From positions 1,631,046 to 1,695,045 of the forward strand of contig NW_024881300.1 in NCBI RefSeq assembly GCF_018691265.1: 64,000 bases of DNA, given 5' to 3'. Made by a program: the position numbers and the translations under genes. Source of the DNA: Tyto alba (taxonomy: Eukaryota; Chordata; Aves; Strigiformes; Tytonidae). Positions 51,901 to 63,958 of the stretch are shown piece after piece; the first letter of the stretch is position 1; each line of letters begins with the position of its first letter. Below the pieces are notes generated by a model. That model worked only from the letters and a program-made list of their open reading frames with translations. It was not told where the DNA came from and made no database searches.

Positions 51901-53825
51901 CCTGGCTTGGTGCCGGCCGCTCGCCCGGCTCTCCCTCTGTGCCGCCTCTTGGCTCTTGGGGCTTTGCAGCCCCCGGGCCCGGCTGGAGCTCTGGCAGAAT
52001 CGCTGCCAACGTGCCCAGCTCCCGCTCAGCTCCTGCCTGCTGCCAGCTGGGTGGTGAAACTGGGCTCTTGTGCTGCCTGCTGCTGCCAAGCCCTGCCAGA
52101 GCCGCTGCGGGCTAGCTGCTCCAGCCAGCGTTTCCCGGGCTCCTCTCCCAGAACTGTCGGCTGGAAACAAAGCTGGAGATGCCCGCTTTGGTGGGGAGGT
52201 GCAGGGCGAGCTAAGGACAGGGCTGTACCTTCAGCAAGACTTAACCACCCTCCCTGATATGACGGCCCCAGTTATTGCCCTCTCCTTAAAGCAGAGAGCA
52301 AGGCGAGCAGCTCTGCCCCACTTTCTGCAGGGTGGGATGACAGCCCGAGGTCCTTGCTGGCCCGGGTGGAGGCTGATTTCAATTCCCACTTCGCAGCCGG
52401 CCGCTGTAACCTCGGAGCCTCTGCAATTTGGGACCTGCTTTCATATTTTATGGAGAGAAGGAAGCGTGCGTGTTCAGGACAGAGTCCTCCTGGTGCCACA
52501 TCCTCCATGCAGCAGCATCTGAGCTCTACCAGGACAAGCTGGACAGAGGAGAAACATTCACTGGTGAGGTCTGCCTGGACCCTGGCATCAGGCTGGTCCA
52601 GCCCTACTAGGTGATCCTTCACATCTGTCCTGCCCACCCTTGACAGGGTGGTGTCACTCCGTGGTGTCCTTGCCACCAGGCATCCATGGGTTGCCACCTT
52701 GCCTCTGGCTGGGCTGTGAAACAGCAGCTTCTTCCAACAGAGAGATCCCACGGCTGGTCGGGGGACATGACAAAGTGGGGTCTTTCACGGGGCTGTGAGC
52801 ATCTGGGGCTACCCAAAGCAGCCAGGTGCTGTGGCGTGACTGCGCCCTCTGACACCAGCCCTGGCGCTCACCTCGGAGGCGGGAGGTGAAGGCAGCGATC
52901 CCAAACCCAAAACTCGCAGGTTTGGCTGACGGTCACCTCTGGAGGTCTCCAGACCTCACCCCAAGCCAGCATCGGCACGAGCGGGCTGCTCGGGGCTTTG
53001 TCCGGTCAAGAGCTGGCAACGAGGTCCCAGCAGAGAACGTGCACCCCTCAGCCAAGAAAGGGAGGTTGTCACTGGGGCCGTGCCCCACAGCAAAGGGCTC
53101 TGGGTGCAAGAGCAGAACTGAGATACCCCCGGGGAAGCTCAGCCATGGGGACACCCGTGTCCGTCCTTGCCCAGCAGCTCCTCTGCACCAGGACGAGGAC
53201 AGACAGAGGCCGCAGGGTGCCTCACGCTGCCTCTTGTTGGAGCCTCTGCCCGGCTCCCCGAGCTGCCGCTTCACCCGTGGGACCCTGCACGGCAGCAGCA
53301 AACCGCATCCTGCGTCCCCTCGGCGTGCAGAACCGCGGGGGGAGGCTGCAGCTGGCTCTGCACCACGCGCTGCGCCCGCCGGAGCGAGGACGGGGCAGCG
53401 CCGAGGTCGGAGAGGGCTCCAGGCAAACAGCTGAGGTGGGGCCGTGAGTAAGTGACGCGGGTTGCGTCAGAACTCCACGGCAACCACAATATTTGGGTGC
53501 TGTTTCAGGCTGGGAGCCCCATGTGTGGTCGGGCTCCTGGTAAGGGAAGCCAGCGGCCGCGTTGGGCAGCGCTGGCACAGGGCTGGCTGTCCCCGGGGTT
53601 GCTCCAAGGTTGTCCCGAGGGGACAGGCGCTCGCCACGGTGCCAGGCACGCCAGGACAGTTGGCATTCATCCCCACAGCGTGGGCGGTGACCTTCGGTCC
53701 GTGGGGGACCCGCTGAGAGGGGCCGGTTGCTCTATGGAGGGGCACACTGGCTAGTTAGTGTGGGCAACGGGGCTACGGGGCAGAGCCCAGGGAAGCTGCC
53801 GGGGGGGAGCCTGCAGCGGCAGGGT

Positions 53826-54905
53826 GGTGGAAACACCTCGTGGGGTGATGGAGGAGCCTCGTGGGGTGGAGGAAAGACCCTGTGGGGTGATGGTGGGTCC
53901 TTGTGCAGTGGTGGAGAGGTTTCGTGGGGTGGTGGACGGGCTTCGTGGAGTGGAGGAAAGACCTTGCAGGGTGATGGTGGGTCCTTGTGGGATGGTGGTG
54001 GGACCTCATGGGGTGGTGGTGTAGTTTTGTGGGGTGATGGAGGGGTTTCATGGGGTGGTGGAGGGGCTTTGTGGGGTGGAGGAAAAACCTTGTAGGGTGG
54101 TGGTGGCTCCTCGTGAGGTGATGGTGGGTCCTCATGGGGTGGTGGTGTAGTTTTGTGGGGTGGTGGAGGGGTTTCATGGGGTGGTGGAGGGGCTTTGTGG
54201 GGTGGAGGAGAAGCTTCATGAGGTGGAGGAAAAACCTTGTAGGGTGATGGTGGCTCCTCGTGGGGTGATGGTGGGTCCTCATGGGGTGGTGGAGTAATTT
54301 TGTGGGGTGGTGGAGGGGTTCCGTGGGGTGGTGGAAAGACCTTCTGGGGTGGTGGTGGGACCTCATGGGGTGGTGGTGTAGTTTTGTGGGGTGATGGAGG
54401 GGTTTCATGGGGTGGTGGAGGGGTTTTGTGGGGTGGAGGAAAAACCTTGTAGGGTGATGGTGGCTCCTCGTGAGGTGATGGTGGGTCCTCATGGGGTGGT
54501 GGAGTAATTTTGTGGGGTGGTGGAGGGGTTTCGTGGGGTGGTGGAAAGGCCTTGTGGGGTGGTGGTGGGACCTCATGGGGTGGTGGTGTAGTTTTGTGGG
54601 GTGCTGGAGGGGTTTCTTGGGGTGGTGGGGGTGCTTTGTGGGGTGGAGGAAAACCTTGTGGGGTGATGGTGGGTCCTCATGGGGTGGTGGAGTAGTTTTG
54701 TGGGGTGGTGGAGGGGCTTTGTGGGGTGGAGGAGGAGCTTCATGAGGTGGAGGAAAGACCTTGTAGGGTGATGGTGGCTCCTCGTGGGGTGATGGTGGGT
54801 CCTCATGGGGTGGTGGAGTAATTTTGTGGGGTGGTGGAGGGGTTTCTTGGGGTGGAGGAAAGACCTTGTGGGGTGGTGGTGGGTCCTCGTGGCGTGGTGG
54901 AGGGG
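53826..54905. repeat. G/T-rich minisatellite upstream of TPPP3
   Basis: More than 1 kb of GTGGGGTGGTGGAGGGG-type units with GTGGGTCCTCATGGGGTGG variants (basic unit about 30 bp). They are organised in longer higher-order blocks; for example the GTAGTTTTGTGGGG or GTAATTTTGTGGGG block recurs many times. It ends directly at the CpG island of TPPP3. Confidence 0.95.
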
Positions 54906-55107
54906 CTTTGCGGGGTGGCCGAGGGCGTCCCGGAGATGGTCCGGGACGGCTGCCGGGTTCCTTCTCCCCGCCCCGAGGGCGCTGCCCGGCCCGGGGGTGG
55001 GGGGGGGGGGCGGGAAGGGGCGGCCCGGGGCCCCTCCCGTCGCCATGGCGGCGCCTTAAACAGGCGGCGGCGGCCGCCCCCCCCGCCTCAGAGCGCGGCG
55101 CCGGGAG
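54905..55107 (+). promoter_or_regulatory. CpG island core promoter and likely untranslated exon 1 of TPPP3
   Basis: Extremely GC-rich sequence contains GTCGCCATGGCGGC at 55039-55052 (YY1- or RFX-like) and ends in the donor GCCGGGAG|GTGAGT at 55107/55108. Since the coding exon of TPPP3 begins right after an acceptor at 56211, an upstream non-coding exon is needed, and this is the best candidate. Confidence 0.6.
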
Positions 55108-55324
55108 GTGAGTGAGCGCGGCCGCGGCGGAGCCCGGATCCCCCCCCCAAACCCCAACCCCCGCCCCGAACCGCGGCGTCAGCGGGACCCCTCGGACCCC
55201 CCCGGCCTCTGCTCCGACATCCCCCGGGCGGGGGGAGGGTCCCGGCTTCGCGCTGCGGGGCCCGGGGGCGGCGGGTGTCCCCGGGGGAGCCCGGGGACAG
55301 GCGGGGATCAGCGGCTTCCCCGCC

Positions 55325-55432
55325 CCGCTCCTCCTCCTTAGCGACGGTCGCCAGGCAACGCCGCTCCTCCTCCTTAGCGACGGTCGCCAGGCAACGCCGC
55401 TCCTCCTCCTTAGCGACGGTCGCCACGCAGCA
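55325..55432 (+). repeat. Three 36-bp tandem units each carrying an RFX X-box-like motif
   Basis: Units start at 55325, 55361 and 55397. Each has CTCCTCCTCCTTAGCGACG followed by GTCGCCAGGCAAC (55347-55359 and 55383-55395) or a decayed GTCGCCACGCAGC (55419-55431). The first two fit the RFX consensus GTNRCC(N)RGYAAC. They lie in TPPP3 intron 1, about 220-330 bases after the proposed first donor. Confidence 0.85.
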
Positions 55433-56215
55433 CAAGGGCCGGCGGTGCAGTAGCCGAGCCCTCCTCTCCTCCGCTCTCCATCTCCGGCTCTCGCCAAGGC
55501 CCGGGGAGGGGGGGGGTGTGTGTTACCCCCCCGCGGTGGTACCCGCTCTGCACCTCGGGGTGCTGCGCCCGCACCCAGGCACCAGACCCCCGGTCCTGGC
55601 CGAGGTGCTGTGGGTGCTGAGGGCGTGGCGAGGGGTGCTGAGCCAGCCGGGCGAGGCGACGGCAGGCGAGGAGCCGGGATGGGGCAGGGCCACGCCATCT
55701 GCGACTGGGGAGGGGCAGGGGGCAGAGCCGGGGTGCTGGCAGCTCCACGGAGGGGGACGCGGCCGTTGGCAGAGCCAGGCAGGCAGCGGGGGGAGGTGGG
55801 GGGGGAGGCAGGAGGAGGCAGGCAGCGGTGCCGTTCCTCACGCTCGGGGCGAGCAGGAGGAAGGCGGCCGCATCGCGTCATTCCCGGAGAGAGCGTTCCC
55901 GAGGGGACCGGCTGATGCGCTCGCTCCCTCGCCGGCCCCTGGAGCCGACAGCCTCGCCGCTGGCAGCTCTCAGCTGGGAGCCTCCATCCCTCACGACACC
56001 TCCCAGCTGTCGGCCTCGGGGGCTCGTCCGAGGCACCCCACGCCCGCGGGCTCTTGCCGACACCCCGCTCCTGCTGCAGCCCCCTCCTCCCTCGCCAGCC
56101 CTCCTCCTCCTCCTCCTGCCCTCGCAGACCTGAGAGGAGAGCCGGCTGAGCTCCGCCGCAGCCAGAGCCTGGGCAGTAACGGGGGCCCCTCTGCCCCACC
56201 CTGTCCTGCAGCCCC

Positions 56216-57977
56216 ATGGCCGGCAGCACTGAGATGGCATCCCTGGAAGAGAGCTTCCGCAAATTCGCCATCTACGGCGACACCAAGGCTACGGGGCAAG
56301 AGATGAATGGGAAGAACTGGGCCAAGCTGTGCAAAGACTGCAAAGTCACCGATGGCAAAAGCGTCACCAGCACCGATGTGGACATTGTCTTCTCCAAGGT
56401 GAAGTAAGTGACTTGGTTTTTCGGGGCCTCCAGCTGCCCAGAGGGTGGGGATGCCCTTGCGGTGGGGGTCCTGCCTTCAGGGAGTTTGTGTGGCTGCTTT
56501 TGCAAGACCTCATAATAAATTAATCCAAATCTAGAGGGTGGGAGGTTCAGATTTTGGTGCTCCCAGGCGTTGGGTTGGGCCCAGCTGGGTCTGCCAGGGT
56601 CCCATCTAGCAAGAAGGTGCCGCAGGGAGCAGAGGAGGGTGCTCAGGGGTGCCCTGTGTGTGGTGTGGCACAGCCCATCCCGGGGCCTGCCCAGCCCACA
56701 CCAGAGCCTGGGGAGGATGCTGGTCCTTGGAGATCACTGGGGCAGCTGAAGAGCTAAAGGCACCCGGGGCTGCTTTTGGCGTCCCTGAGGACATGGTGAC
56801 ACCTGATGCTCCACACCAGGAGCAAGGATGGGTGGAAAACCTGCTCCCTCCACTCCCTCTGTCCAGGCATTCCCCTTGTGGGGCCACGAGGGTCTGAGCA
56901 CCGGGAGGTTTTTGGCGTGTAGCTGGGCGGGGTTGCTGTGCTGCCCCAAAGATGAGGACCAGGCGCTCGTGGGAGGGGTGCTGTGTGCACATCCTCCCGA
57001 ATTTGACCAGAGGACTGATGCCTGCCAGGGGAGAGAGGGTGCTGGGCATCCCAGGCAGGCTGCCAGCAGTGGGAATGGATGCGTGTCCCCTCCTGCCACC
57101 AGCACCCAAGTCCCAGGGCGCTTCCCTGCAGCAGCGAGGTTTTTGGCACCAGGGACTTTAACAGCATGTGGCTGAAAATCTCCCGAAGCTCAGCACCGGC
57201 TGTGCCCAGCCGGCCCGTTCAGCCGGGATCACCCTGGCTGTAACTGCATTTCGGAGGTGGGCAAGGGGCCTGAGGCTGGTGGGGGACAAAGCCGGGGTCT
57301 CCCTGATGCCTCTCGTCCCGCTGCGGCCCCGTTTGGAGGCACCGCTTGAAGCTGTGCTGATGGCAGCCTGGGTTTTGTGCTTGCAGAGGGAAGACAGCCC
57401 GCGTCATCAACTACGAGGAGTTCAAGAAGGCGCTGGAGGAGCTGGCCCCCAAGAGATTTAAGGACAAGAGCAAAGAGGAGGCGTACGAAGCCATCTGCCA
57501 GCTGGTGGCAGGGAAGGAGCCCATTAACGTGGGTGTCACGGTGAGTGAAGAGCCCCTCGGCTGCTGGGAGCGGGAGGGATGGTGGGGAGGGGAGGACAGA
57601 GCCCTGCCCGCAGTGCAAATGCTTTCCAGGAGACCCCACGGCCCTGGATGGGCTGGGGGCGTGGGGGGTTGCATAGGTCTGGGGGGCACAGGGGGCACGG
57701 CAGGGCCTTCAGTGGGTGTCAGGAGCTTGAGTGGGGCAAGGGGTGAAGGGGATGGGGCATGTTCTTGACTCCTGCATCCCCACTGCAGAAAGCCAAGACG
57801 GTGGGGGCTGTGGAGAGGCTGACAGACACCTCCAAGTACACGGGCTCCCACAAGGAACGCTTCGATGAGAGCGGCAAGGGCAAGGGCAAGAGCGGGCGGG
57901 AGAACATCGTGGACACCAGCGGCTACGTCAGTGCCTACAAGAACGCGGGCACCTACGATGCCAAAGTGAAAAAGTAG
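56216..57977 (+). CDS. TPPP3: Tubulin polymerization-promoting protein family member 3
   Basis: A small cytosolic microtubule-binding and -bundling protein, prominent in multiciliated cells. Three exons, 56216-56403, 57387-57540 and 57789-57977, join in phase to 531 nt and 176 residues, the same length as human. The p25-alpha domain is complete: [68 protein letters not shown]. The conserved C-terminal half follows ([38 protein letters not shown]). The start lies four bases after an acceptor (CCTGCAG|CCCCATG). It is downstream of ZDHHC1 on the same strand, as in human. Confidence 0.98.
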
Positions 57978-58686
57978 GGACGGGTGCCCGTGGCGCCCAC
58001 CGCCCCGGTCCCTGCCCGTCGGCCGTGGGGCCGGCGCTCACGTCAGCCTTGGGACATGCCCGCGTGACGTGGGGCCCGGGAGGCTGCGCTGGGGCCAGCC
58101 CCGGGCTGGCGGGATGTCGTTCACCCAGCGCTGATGTGATTGGGAAAGTCGCCGGGCCGCGTGCTCTGCCCCCGCGCTACGTCTGTCCCCCCCTCGTGCT
58201 GTGACATCCCCCCCCCCCCCCAGCCCTTCCCGTCCCCCCCCTGTGCTGTCCCCCCTGCTCCTTGTGGCAGCACCCACTGTACTAACAGCACTGCTCCTCA
58301 GGGCTTCTGGCACCCAGACCTCCCCTACCTCAGCCCTGGCTTTCGGGGCGCCCTCCCTGCCAACCCCACTGGTGAGCGCAGCCTGTCTTCCCCGCACACC
58401 TCCCAGGGATCTGCTTTAACCCCACAGTCACGCCACAGTCGCCTCCTTCCTTCCCCACCCGTGCCCTCGCCACAGGGCTGCCCGGCTTTGCTTCTTGCCC
58501 AGCACCTCAGGAGGCTCAGACCCTGCGGTGCCGTTAGCGCCGGTGCTGCCGGGACGCACCCCGGGAGAGCTTGGCGTTGCCTGGCCATCAGCAAAGGTCT
58601 CCGACCTGAGCTCCCGCGGCCTCCCACTGCCTCCGTGAAGCCCAAACCAAAGGATGCTGCAGACCCGCGCTGTAACCTGGCTCTGC

Positions 58687-58692
58687 AATAAA
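58687..58692 (+). terminator. TPPP3 polyadenylation signal
   Basis: AATAAA lies about 710 bases after the stop and is followed by a GTGTTGGTGTT stretch. 58693-59825 is GC-rich spacer without a recognisable gene. Confidence 0.8.
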
Positions 58693-59825
58693 ACCCCGTC
58701 CGCACTGACGCCCGGGGTCGTGTTGGTGTTCAGCGGGACCGAGCAGCGAGAGCCCCTCGCCCCGCTCGCCCAGCCGGGCGGTGGGAGGTCTGGCTGGCCG
58801 TGCCCCTCCAGGGCAGCCGTGCCGTGGGCTCTCGGCCCCGGCCGCCGGGTGGTTTTGGCAGCTCCTGGCTGGCCCCGAGTTGCCTGAGCAACCGCAGGCA
58901 CACAAACACGAGCGCCTGGCTCCCGCTCCTGCTCTGTTTGCAACCAAACACACGAGCTCCTGGTAACGATTCCCTGGGAATAGGCTGGGCTCCAGGAGGG
59001 GACGGCAGCTCCGGGATGGGGTGGCCGCTCCGGCGGGTTCTCGGGTGCAGGAGGCTGGGTGCAGGCACAGGCAGGGCCCGCCGCAGCGCTGCCTGGGCGG
59101 TCGTGTCGGGCTTTCCAGCTGGATACCCACCTCCCTGGTCGCCTGTTCGGAGCTGGGCTCCCTAAATAACCCCCAGGGGTTATTTTCGCAGCTGTGGCAC
59201 TGCCCACGCTGCGAGGGATGTGCTGGGGGGCACGCGTGTGGCTTTGGGCAGGCTCGCTCTCTTGCCAGCGTGCAGCGTTGCACCTTCTGCAGCTGCTTTT
59301 TAAAGCACAGGTCGTCTTCGGGTCTGGTTTCAGCCTCACCCTCAGAGAGGGTCTACCGGTGGCAGGCTGGGGATGAGGGCTGGAGGGATATTAGCCCTCC
59401 TCTGAGCAGGGGGTTTGTGGCTGGCTGTGCCCCTGAACGCTCTTTCTGAGACCTCTTGCAAAAAGTTGTTGCTGGGGGACTTTAAGCCTTTACTGATGCC
59501 ACTACCCGGCTGCAAAAATGATGTGTGAAATTCCCAGGGCAAGGCTGTCCTGCGCTGCCTCGCGGTCTGTGGAGGTGCCATCCACAGCCCCGTCCTGGTG
59601 CAGCCTTGCAGGCTGTGGCGGGGAAGATACACGTCGTGATGAGGTGAGCAGGCCAGGCCCTGTGGGACTCATCCCCTGCCTGTACGTGGCTCTGGTCAGG
59701 ACCTGGTGGTGGAGCAAAGTGGGGTACCCATGTCAGGGCAGCTCTGAAAGGGGAGTGGTGGGTGCTGACGTGCTTTTGCTGCTGGGAAATCAAGACTGGG
59801 AAGGGGATTTCTGCCTGGTTTTGAT

Positions 59826-60235
59826 ATAAATGATTGAAGCCAATCTTTTAAAAAAGCATATAATTTTATTTGGGTTTAATCAATTTAGGGTGAGAAGCAA
59901 TAGGCAAAGCAGCGCCGGGTGCGCGGAGAGCCGCGACCCTGCCTACATTCTCGAGTTGATTCCAACATTCATCACCATTATTATATAGGTTATAGCGATC
60001 CCAATTCAATTCAGATCCGCACAGAGTACCACAATTACACTTATCACACCATATTCCGTCTTGACACGAATCATACTTACGTTTCTCACAGTTTCAAGCT
60101 TGCATGTGGCAAGAGCAGCAGCTCTGGCATCCCCGTGTCCAGCAGCAGAGCACAGCAGTCGTTCCTCCCCCAGCTGCTCACCCCACCTCTGCCTCAGAGG
60201 CTGGGGGCCTCAGCAGCTCAGCTGCCCACGTAGCA
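59826..60235 (-). mobile_element. LTR-like remnant between TPPP3 and LRRC36
   Basis: An abrupt AT-rich block includes a minus-strand polyadenylation-like site (TTTTATTTGGG at about 59867), then GCAGCGCCGGGTGCGCGGAG and an AT-rich stretch. The layout resembles the two other LTR-like segments here, but the sequence is only distantly similar. No coding remains; boundaries are approximate. 60240-62730 shows no recognisable gene. Confidence 0.4.
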
Positions 60236-62731
60236 GGTTTGTGAGCCTGCAAGGAGGGCGGGTGGGTCCTCACTTGGCGTCAGCTCCGTGAGTTCGTCTA
60301 GAAGCAAGGATGAGCCGAGCTGCTGCTGCTCAGGAGATGCAGCAGCCGGGGCAGGGGCACGGGACCTCCCCTGGAGAGCCAGCCCAGCCCAGCCTTGCCA
60401 TCAGTCGGTGGTTCCCAGTTCTGAATCCTGAGCAGCGGCAGCTTCTCTGCAGCCTGCAGAGCCACGGCAGAAGTCACGCAGGGGCTAGCGGTTCCCACGC
60501 CCTGCCAAACCAACCAGCCTAAAAGTGCTCCTTACCCACTCCAGCTCCTCTTCACGTCCTCCACGGCTTACACGGCACTTTCCCCCTCCAACCTTCCCCT
60601 TGTTCCCAAGGCGGCACGCTCTTCCCTGCGTGGGGACAGGGCTGGGTGGTGAGGCACTCTGACCAGCCTGGTTGGTACCACCTAGTCTGGTGTCTTGGTC
60701 CTGCCACAACAGTCCCAGGAGAATTTGGTGCCAGGAAAGACCCGACAGGGTCCAATGGCTGCAAAGTGCCTGAGATCGACCTGAAAAGAAGTGATTTCCC
60801 CCGAAGCGATGGGAACAGCTTCCTGGGAGCAACGAGACATTGATTTAGGCCTTCACCAAAAATGGAAAGCTTTCTAAATACCAGCGTAGCGATCTCCTGG
60901 GGAGCTGTTGGCTGCGTATGTGTGTACAAGGCTCGCCTTGTTCGTCCTTGCAGGAGGGTGGGAAGCCCCTTTTAGAAAAAGCATCCGGAGTACTGCGGCT
61001 GTGATCCGCATCGCAGACACATCACACAGCCCCCTGTGCATGGTCGAAGCCAGGTGGAGATATGGCCTCACGGGGAGGTAAGTGCAAAGAATATGGCCTT
61101 TAAACATCAGTCTTTGTGACTAACGTGGGCAGGAAAGCGGAGGTCCCCAGGACGGTTGGCACGGGAGCACAAGGATGGATGAGGAGAAGCCAAATTGGGA
61201 TGCTCAGCCCTCGAGCAGACCATAAGCTGAAGGAACTTCTGTGGGACCAGCAGCTCCTGCTGTTTTGCCAGGGAAGCTTGAAGTGGTGCCCCAGGCTGCT
61301 GAGACAGCAGAGACCTTAAAACACTAGTCGCCCAACTACTTTCTGTGATGAAAAGTGGCACAGCCCAAACAAAAGGGCTTGCAGCCATTTCCCCTGTGCT
61401 AATGAATTTGCTCTGGCCAAGCGTTTGCTCTGCGGTTGGCTCCACACCAGCTCAAGAAAGACATTTTGCAGCCAGTGTGTAATTCCCTCTCACTGCAGGA
61501 GCCAGTGGGCGGAAGGTGTCTCAGCCAGTATTTATGTTGTTTGCATTGATCCAAGCCCCAGACACGAAGCTTTTTTTCTCCTTCCCATTTCTTTCTTCCC
61601 CTTGGCCGCTCTCCGGCCCCACTCTCGCAGCAGAGGGACACGCCAGAGCTCGCTCCCAACCCTGCCACCACAAACACTCACCTGCTCCAGCGTTTTGAAC
61701 AAACCCAGACCCTCTTACAGGCTGACATCCCAGCTCGCCGGTGAGACATGCAGCCCAGAAGGCTCAGCTGAGTGTTTATGATGAATTTAGCTGTAAAATG
61801 TGTTCTCTGCCCCGAGGGTCACTTCCCTAGATAGTTTGTAAAATCATCTGGGGTCATGTCTGATACATTTCACACTCTGACAGTAAATTGTGTGTCTGGG
61901 ATGAGGGATCTGGCTCCTCTGAGAGGTCATTTTTCTCTGAGGTGAGAAGACTGATCGCTCTGCTCCTCAAGGACATAGATTCATTCCTAGAAGAGCGAGA
62001 CAGCGAATGCCAATAAGCCCAGCAAGGTCTTACCCTTTCTGCGCCCGTGTAGGAGCACCAGGAAGAGCTCATCAATGTTGCTGTTCCAAAAAACCCCTCC
62101 CACAGTGAGCATCCCTCCACAGGGTGGATTGTGTTGGTACAGTGCAGGTCTTTGGTCCCAGGCCAGGCAAAACAGCTTCCCCATTGAGCCGTACCTGCGC
62201 TGCCTTCCTCAGTACTTTTCCATTTCACTGCTAGTCTGACGGACGATGTTTTCCAAAATACACAGACTAGGCTGTAAATGGTGTTCAGACAAGATTCAGA
62301 AAGCAGCTTGTATGCCGGTGCGTCAGGCACTTTCTCGGAGGTATAAATCTAGGCCTGGGACTAGAATTTCAAATCCTTGTGGTCTATCTCCCTGAGATAC
62401 TGGTTTGACACTGAATGCAATGCTTCACTGACATCTATGCGTTGCCAGCACTATGCTGGAATATTGATTCAGTGATTCAGTACCATTTTAGAGGGAATTC
62501 AATTAACTAAATTACCATCTTCCCAGCATGGCATGGTTTCAGATGAAATGTTATTATACAGGAGTCATCGCCACTTTTTGTTAATATAACAACTGTGATA
62601 GAAGTATAAGAATGCAGGGGAAGACAGAAGCAGGAAAAGCAGAGAAATATGTGAAGAAAGCAAGGATTAGATTCACCAGCTTTAAATACAGCATGAGATT
62701 TCATACAAGATAAAGCTAACCACAATCCCTA

Positions 62732-62737
62732 TTTAAT
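62732..62737 (-). terminator. Candidate LRRC36 polyadenylation signal
   Basis: ATTAAA on the minus strand lies about 100 bases beyond the LRRC36 stop codon. Confidence 0.55.
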
Positions 62738-62836
62738 GTCTGGTTTGTTCCCTGTGCAGAGGACAATTGCATGGTGATTGCTCTGAACTGCAGTATTGAC
62801 CAGAGCCGTGTGCCGATGGTACTGATGCAGTTTTTC

Positions 62837-63728
62837 CTAATGGGAATGATGTCTCACAACTGGTGCATGTCTCAGCTGGAAGAGGTGGTTTGTGAACAGC
62901 GTGGCTGCTCTCTTATATTCAACTGCTGCAGCTAGATAGTTTGTGGACACCAAAGACCTGGGCAAGATTATTGCAGAAAAAAAAAACAAATTAAACAGTG
63001 AGCATGCGTTCAGGACCGTGAGCCTGCTACAGAGCTTTTTTTCCAAAACTGATACACTGATTTCCATTTATTCAAAATCATATTTTAAAATGTTTGTACT
63101 TAAAGCTCTAAGTTTGTAGCTTAGAGCTCTGTATTTCAAGATGACTACAACTACAGCTATGATTCATTTTAAGATTTCATGCACAGCTTGCTTACTATGG
63201 TTAATAACTGATAGAAACCATTCAAAGAGATTGATAGCACGTGCTAAGACAGCTGGAAGCACCTCAGTGGAGTGCTGCGGTTGCAGAAGGTAAGTCTCCT
63301 CTCTCGTTTTGACCTGAGACACGTTTTCTAAAAAAAGCAGTCTCATCAGACCCAGAATATTCCTGACTTCCCGCTCACCAAACTGGCACTTTCATATCTT
63401 GGCTTAAAAGTCTGTGACCAGTTCCAGCCTTCCGAAGCACACAATGTGCATTAATGATCACCGAAATAGCTCGCTCACGTGCCGAAGTCCTGAATTCATC
63501 CATTTGTCATTTGCCACCAGTGGAGGGGTATGACAAGAAGCATACATGACTTAGGACCGGAGGAGTTCTGCAGGGACACAAGTGCCACGTCCTGCCGTGA
63601 CAGGCAAGCTGGGTTCCCTACCTGTGACCAGCCATACCTCTGGCTGTCCTGAAGAAGAGGCCTTTTCACTTCCAGTCTTAGAAATTCCACCTGGGAGCTC
63701 AGGCGGTCATTTTTCCAAACCAACTCAC
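62837..63728 (-). CDS. LRRC36: Leucine-rich repeat-containing protein 36 (3' end, last two coding exons)
   Basis: Exons 63638-63728 and 62837-62957 join AG|G in phase and end in TAG. The product begins ELVWKNDRLSSQVEFLRLEV and continues LLQDSQRSLVSTNYLAAAV. This aligns with the coiled-coil C-terminus of human LRRC36 as I recall it (DLLHKNQQLTMQVACLNQEL and ESQRSLVVTNEYLLQQL), with the exon junction in the same SQR/SLV place. Short as it is, the orientation supports it: in human, LRRC36 and TPPP3 are neighbours and convergent, as here. The 5' portion, with the leucine-rich repeats, lies beyond the window. A second donor (63622 side, after TGGTCACAG) is possible, but it leaves the next exon out of phase. 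Confidence 0.78.
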
Positions 63729-63856
63729 CTGAAGGAAACACAGGGAGAAGGCTGAGCTGACAAGTACTGCTGTACTGAGCATCTTTCTAACAGGCAGGGC
63801 TGTTCCGAGAGACAAAAGGGGACTGTGGGATCCAGCAGCTGGAGGTTCCGCTCAGC

Positions 63857-63958
63857 AAAAAGTCTCCAGAGCTGCCTGTGAGGGGTTGTGGAACATTCTT
63901 TGTTACCAAAAAGTCTCCAGAGCTGTCTGTGAGGGGTTGTGGAACATTCTTTGTTACC
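63857..63958. repeat. 51-bp tandem duplication
   Basis: Two nearly identical units (63857-63907 and 63908-63958) begin AAAAAGTCTCCAGAGCTG and end TTGTTACC, differing at one base. It lies in what is probably an LRRC36 intron. Confidence 0.95.
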
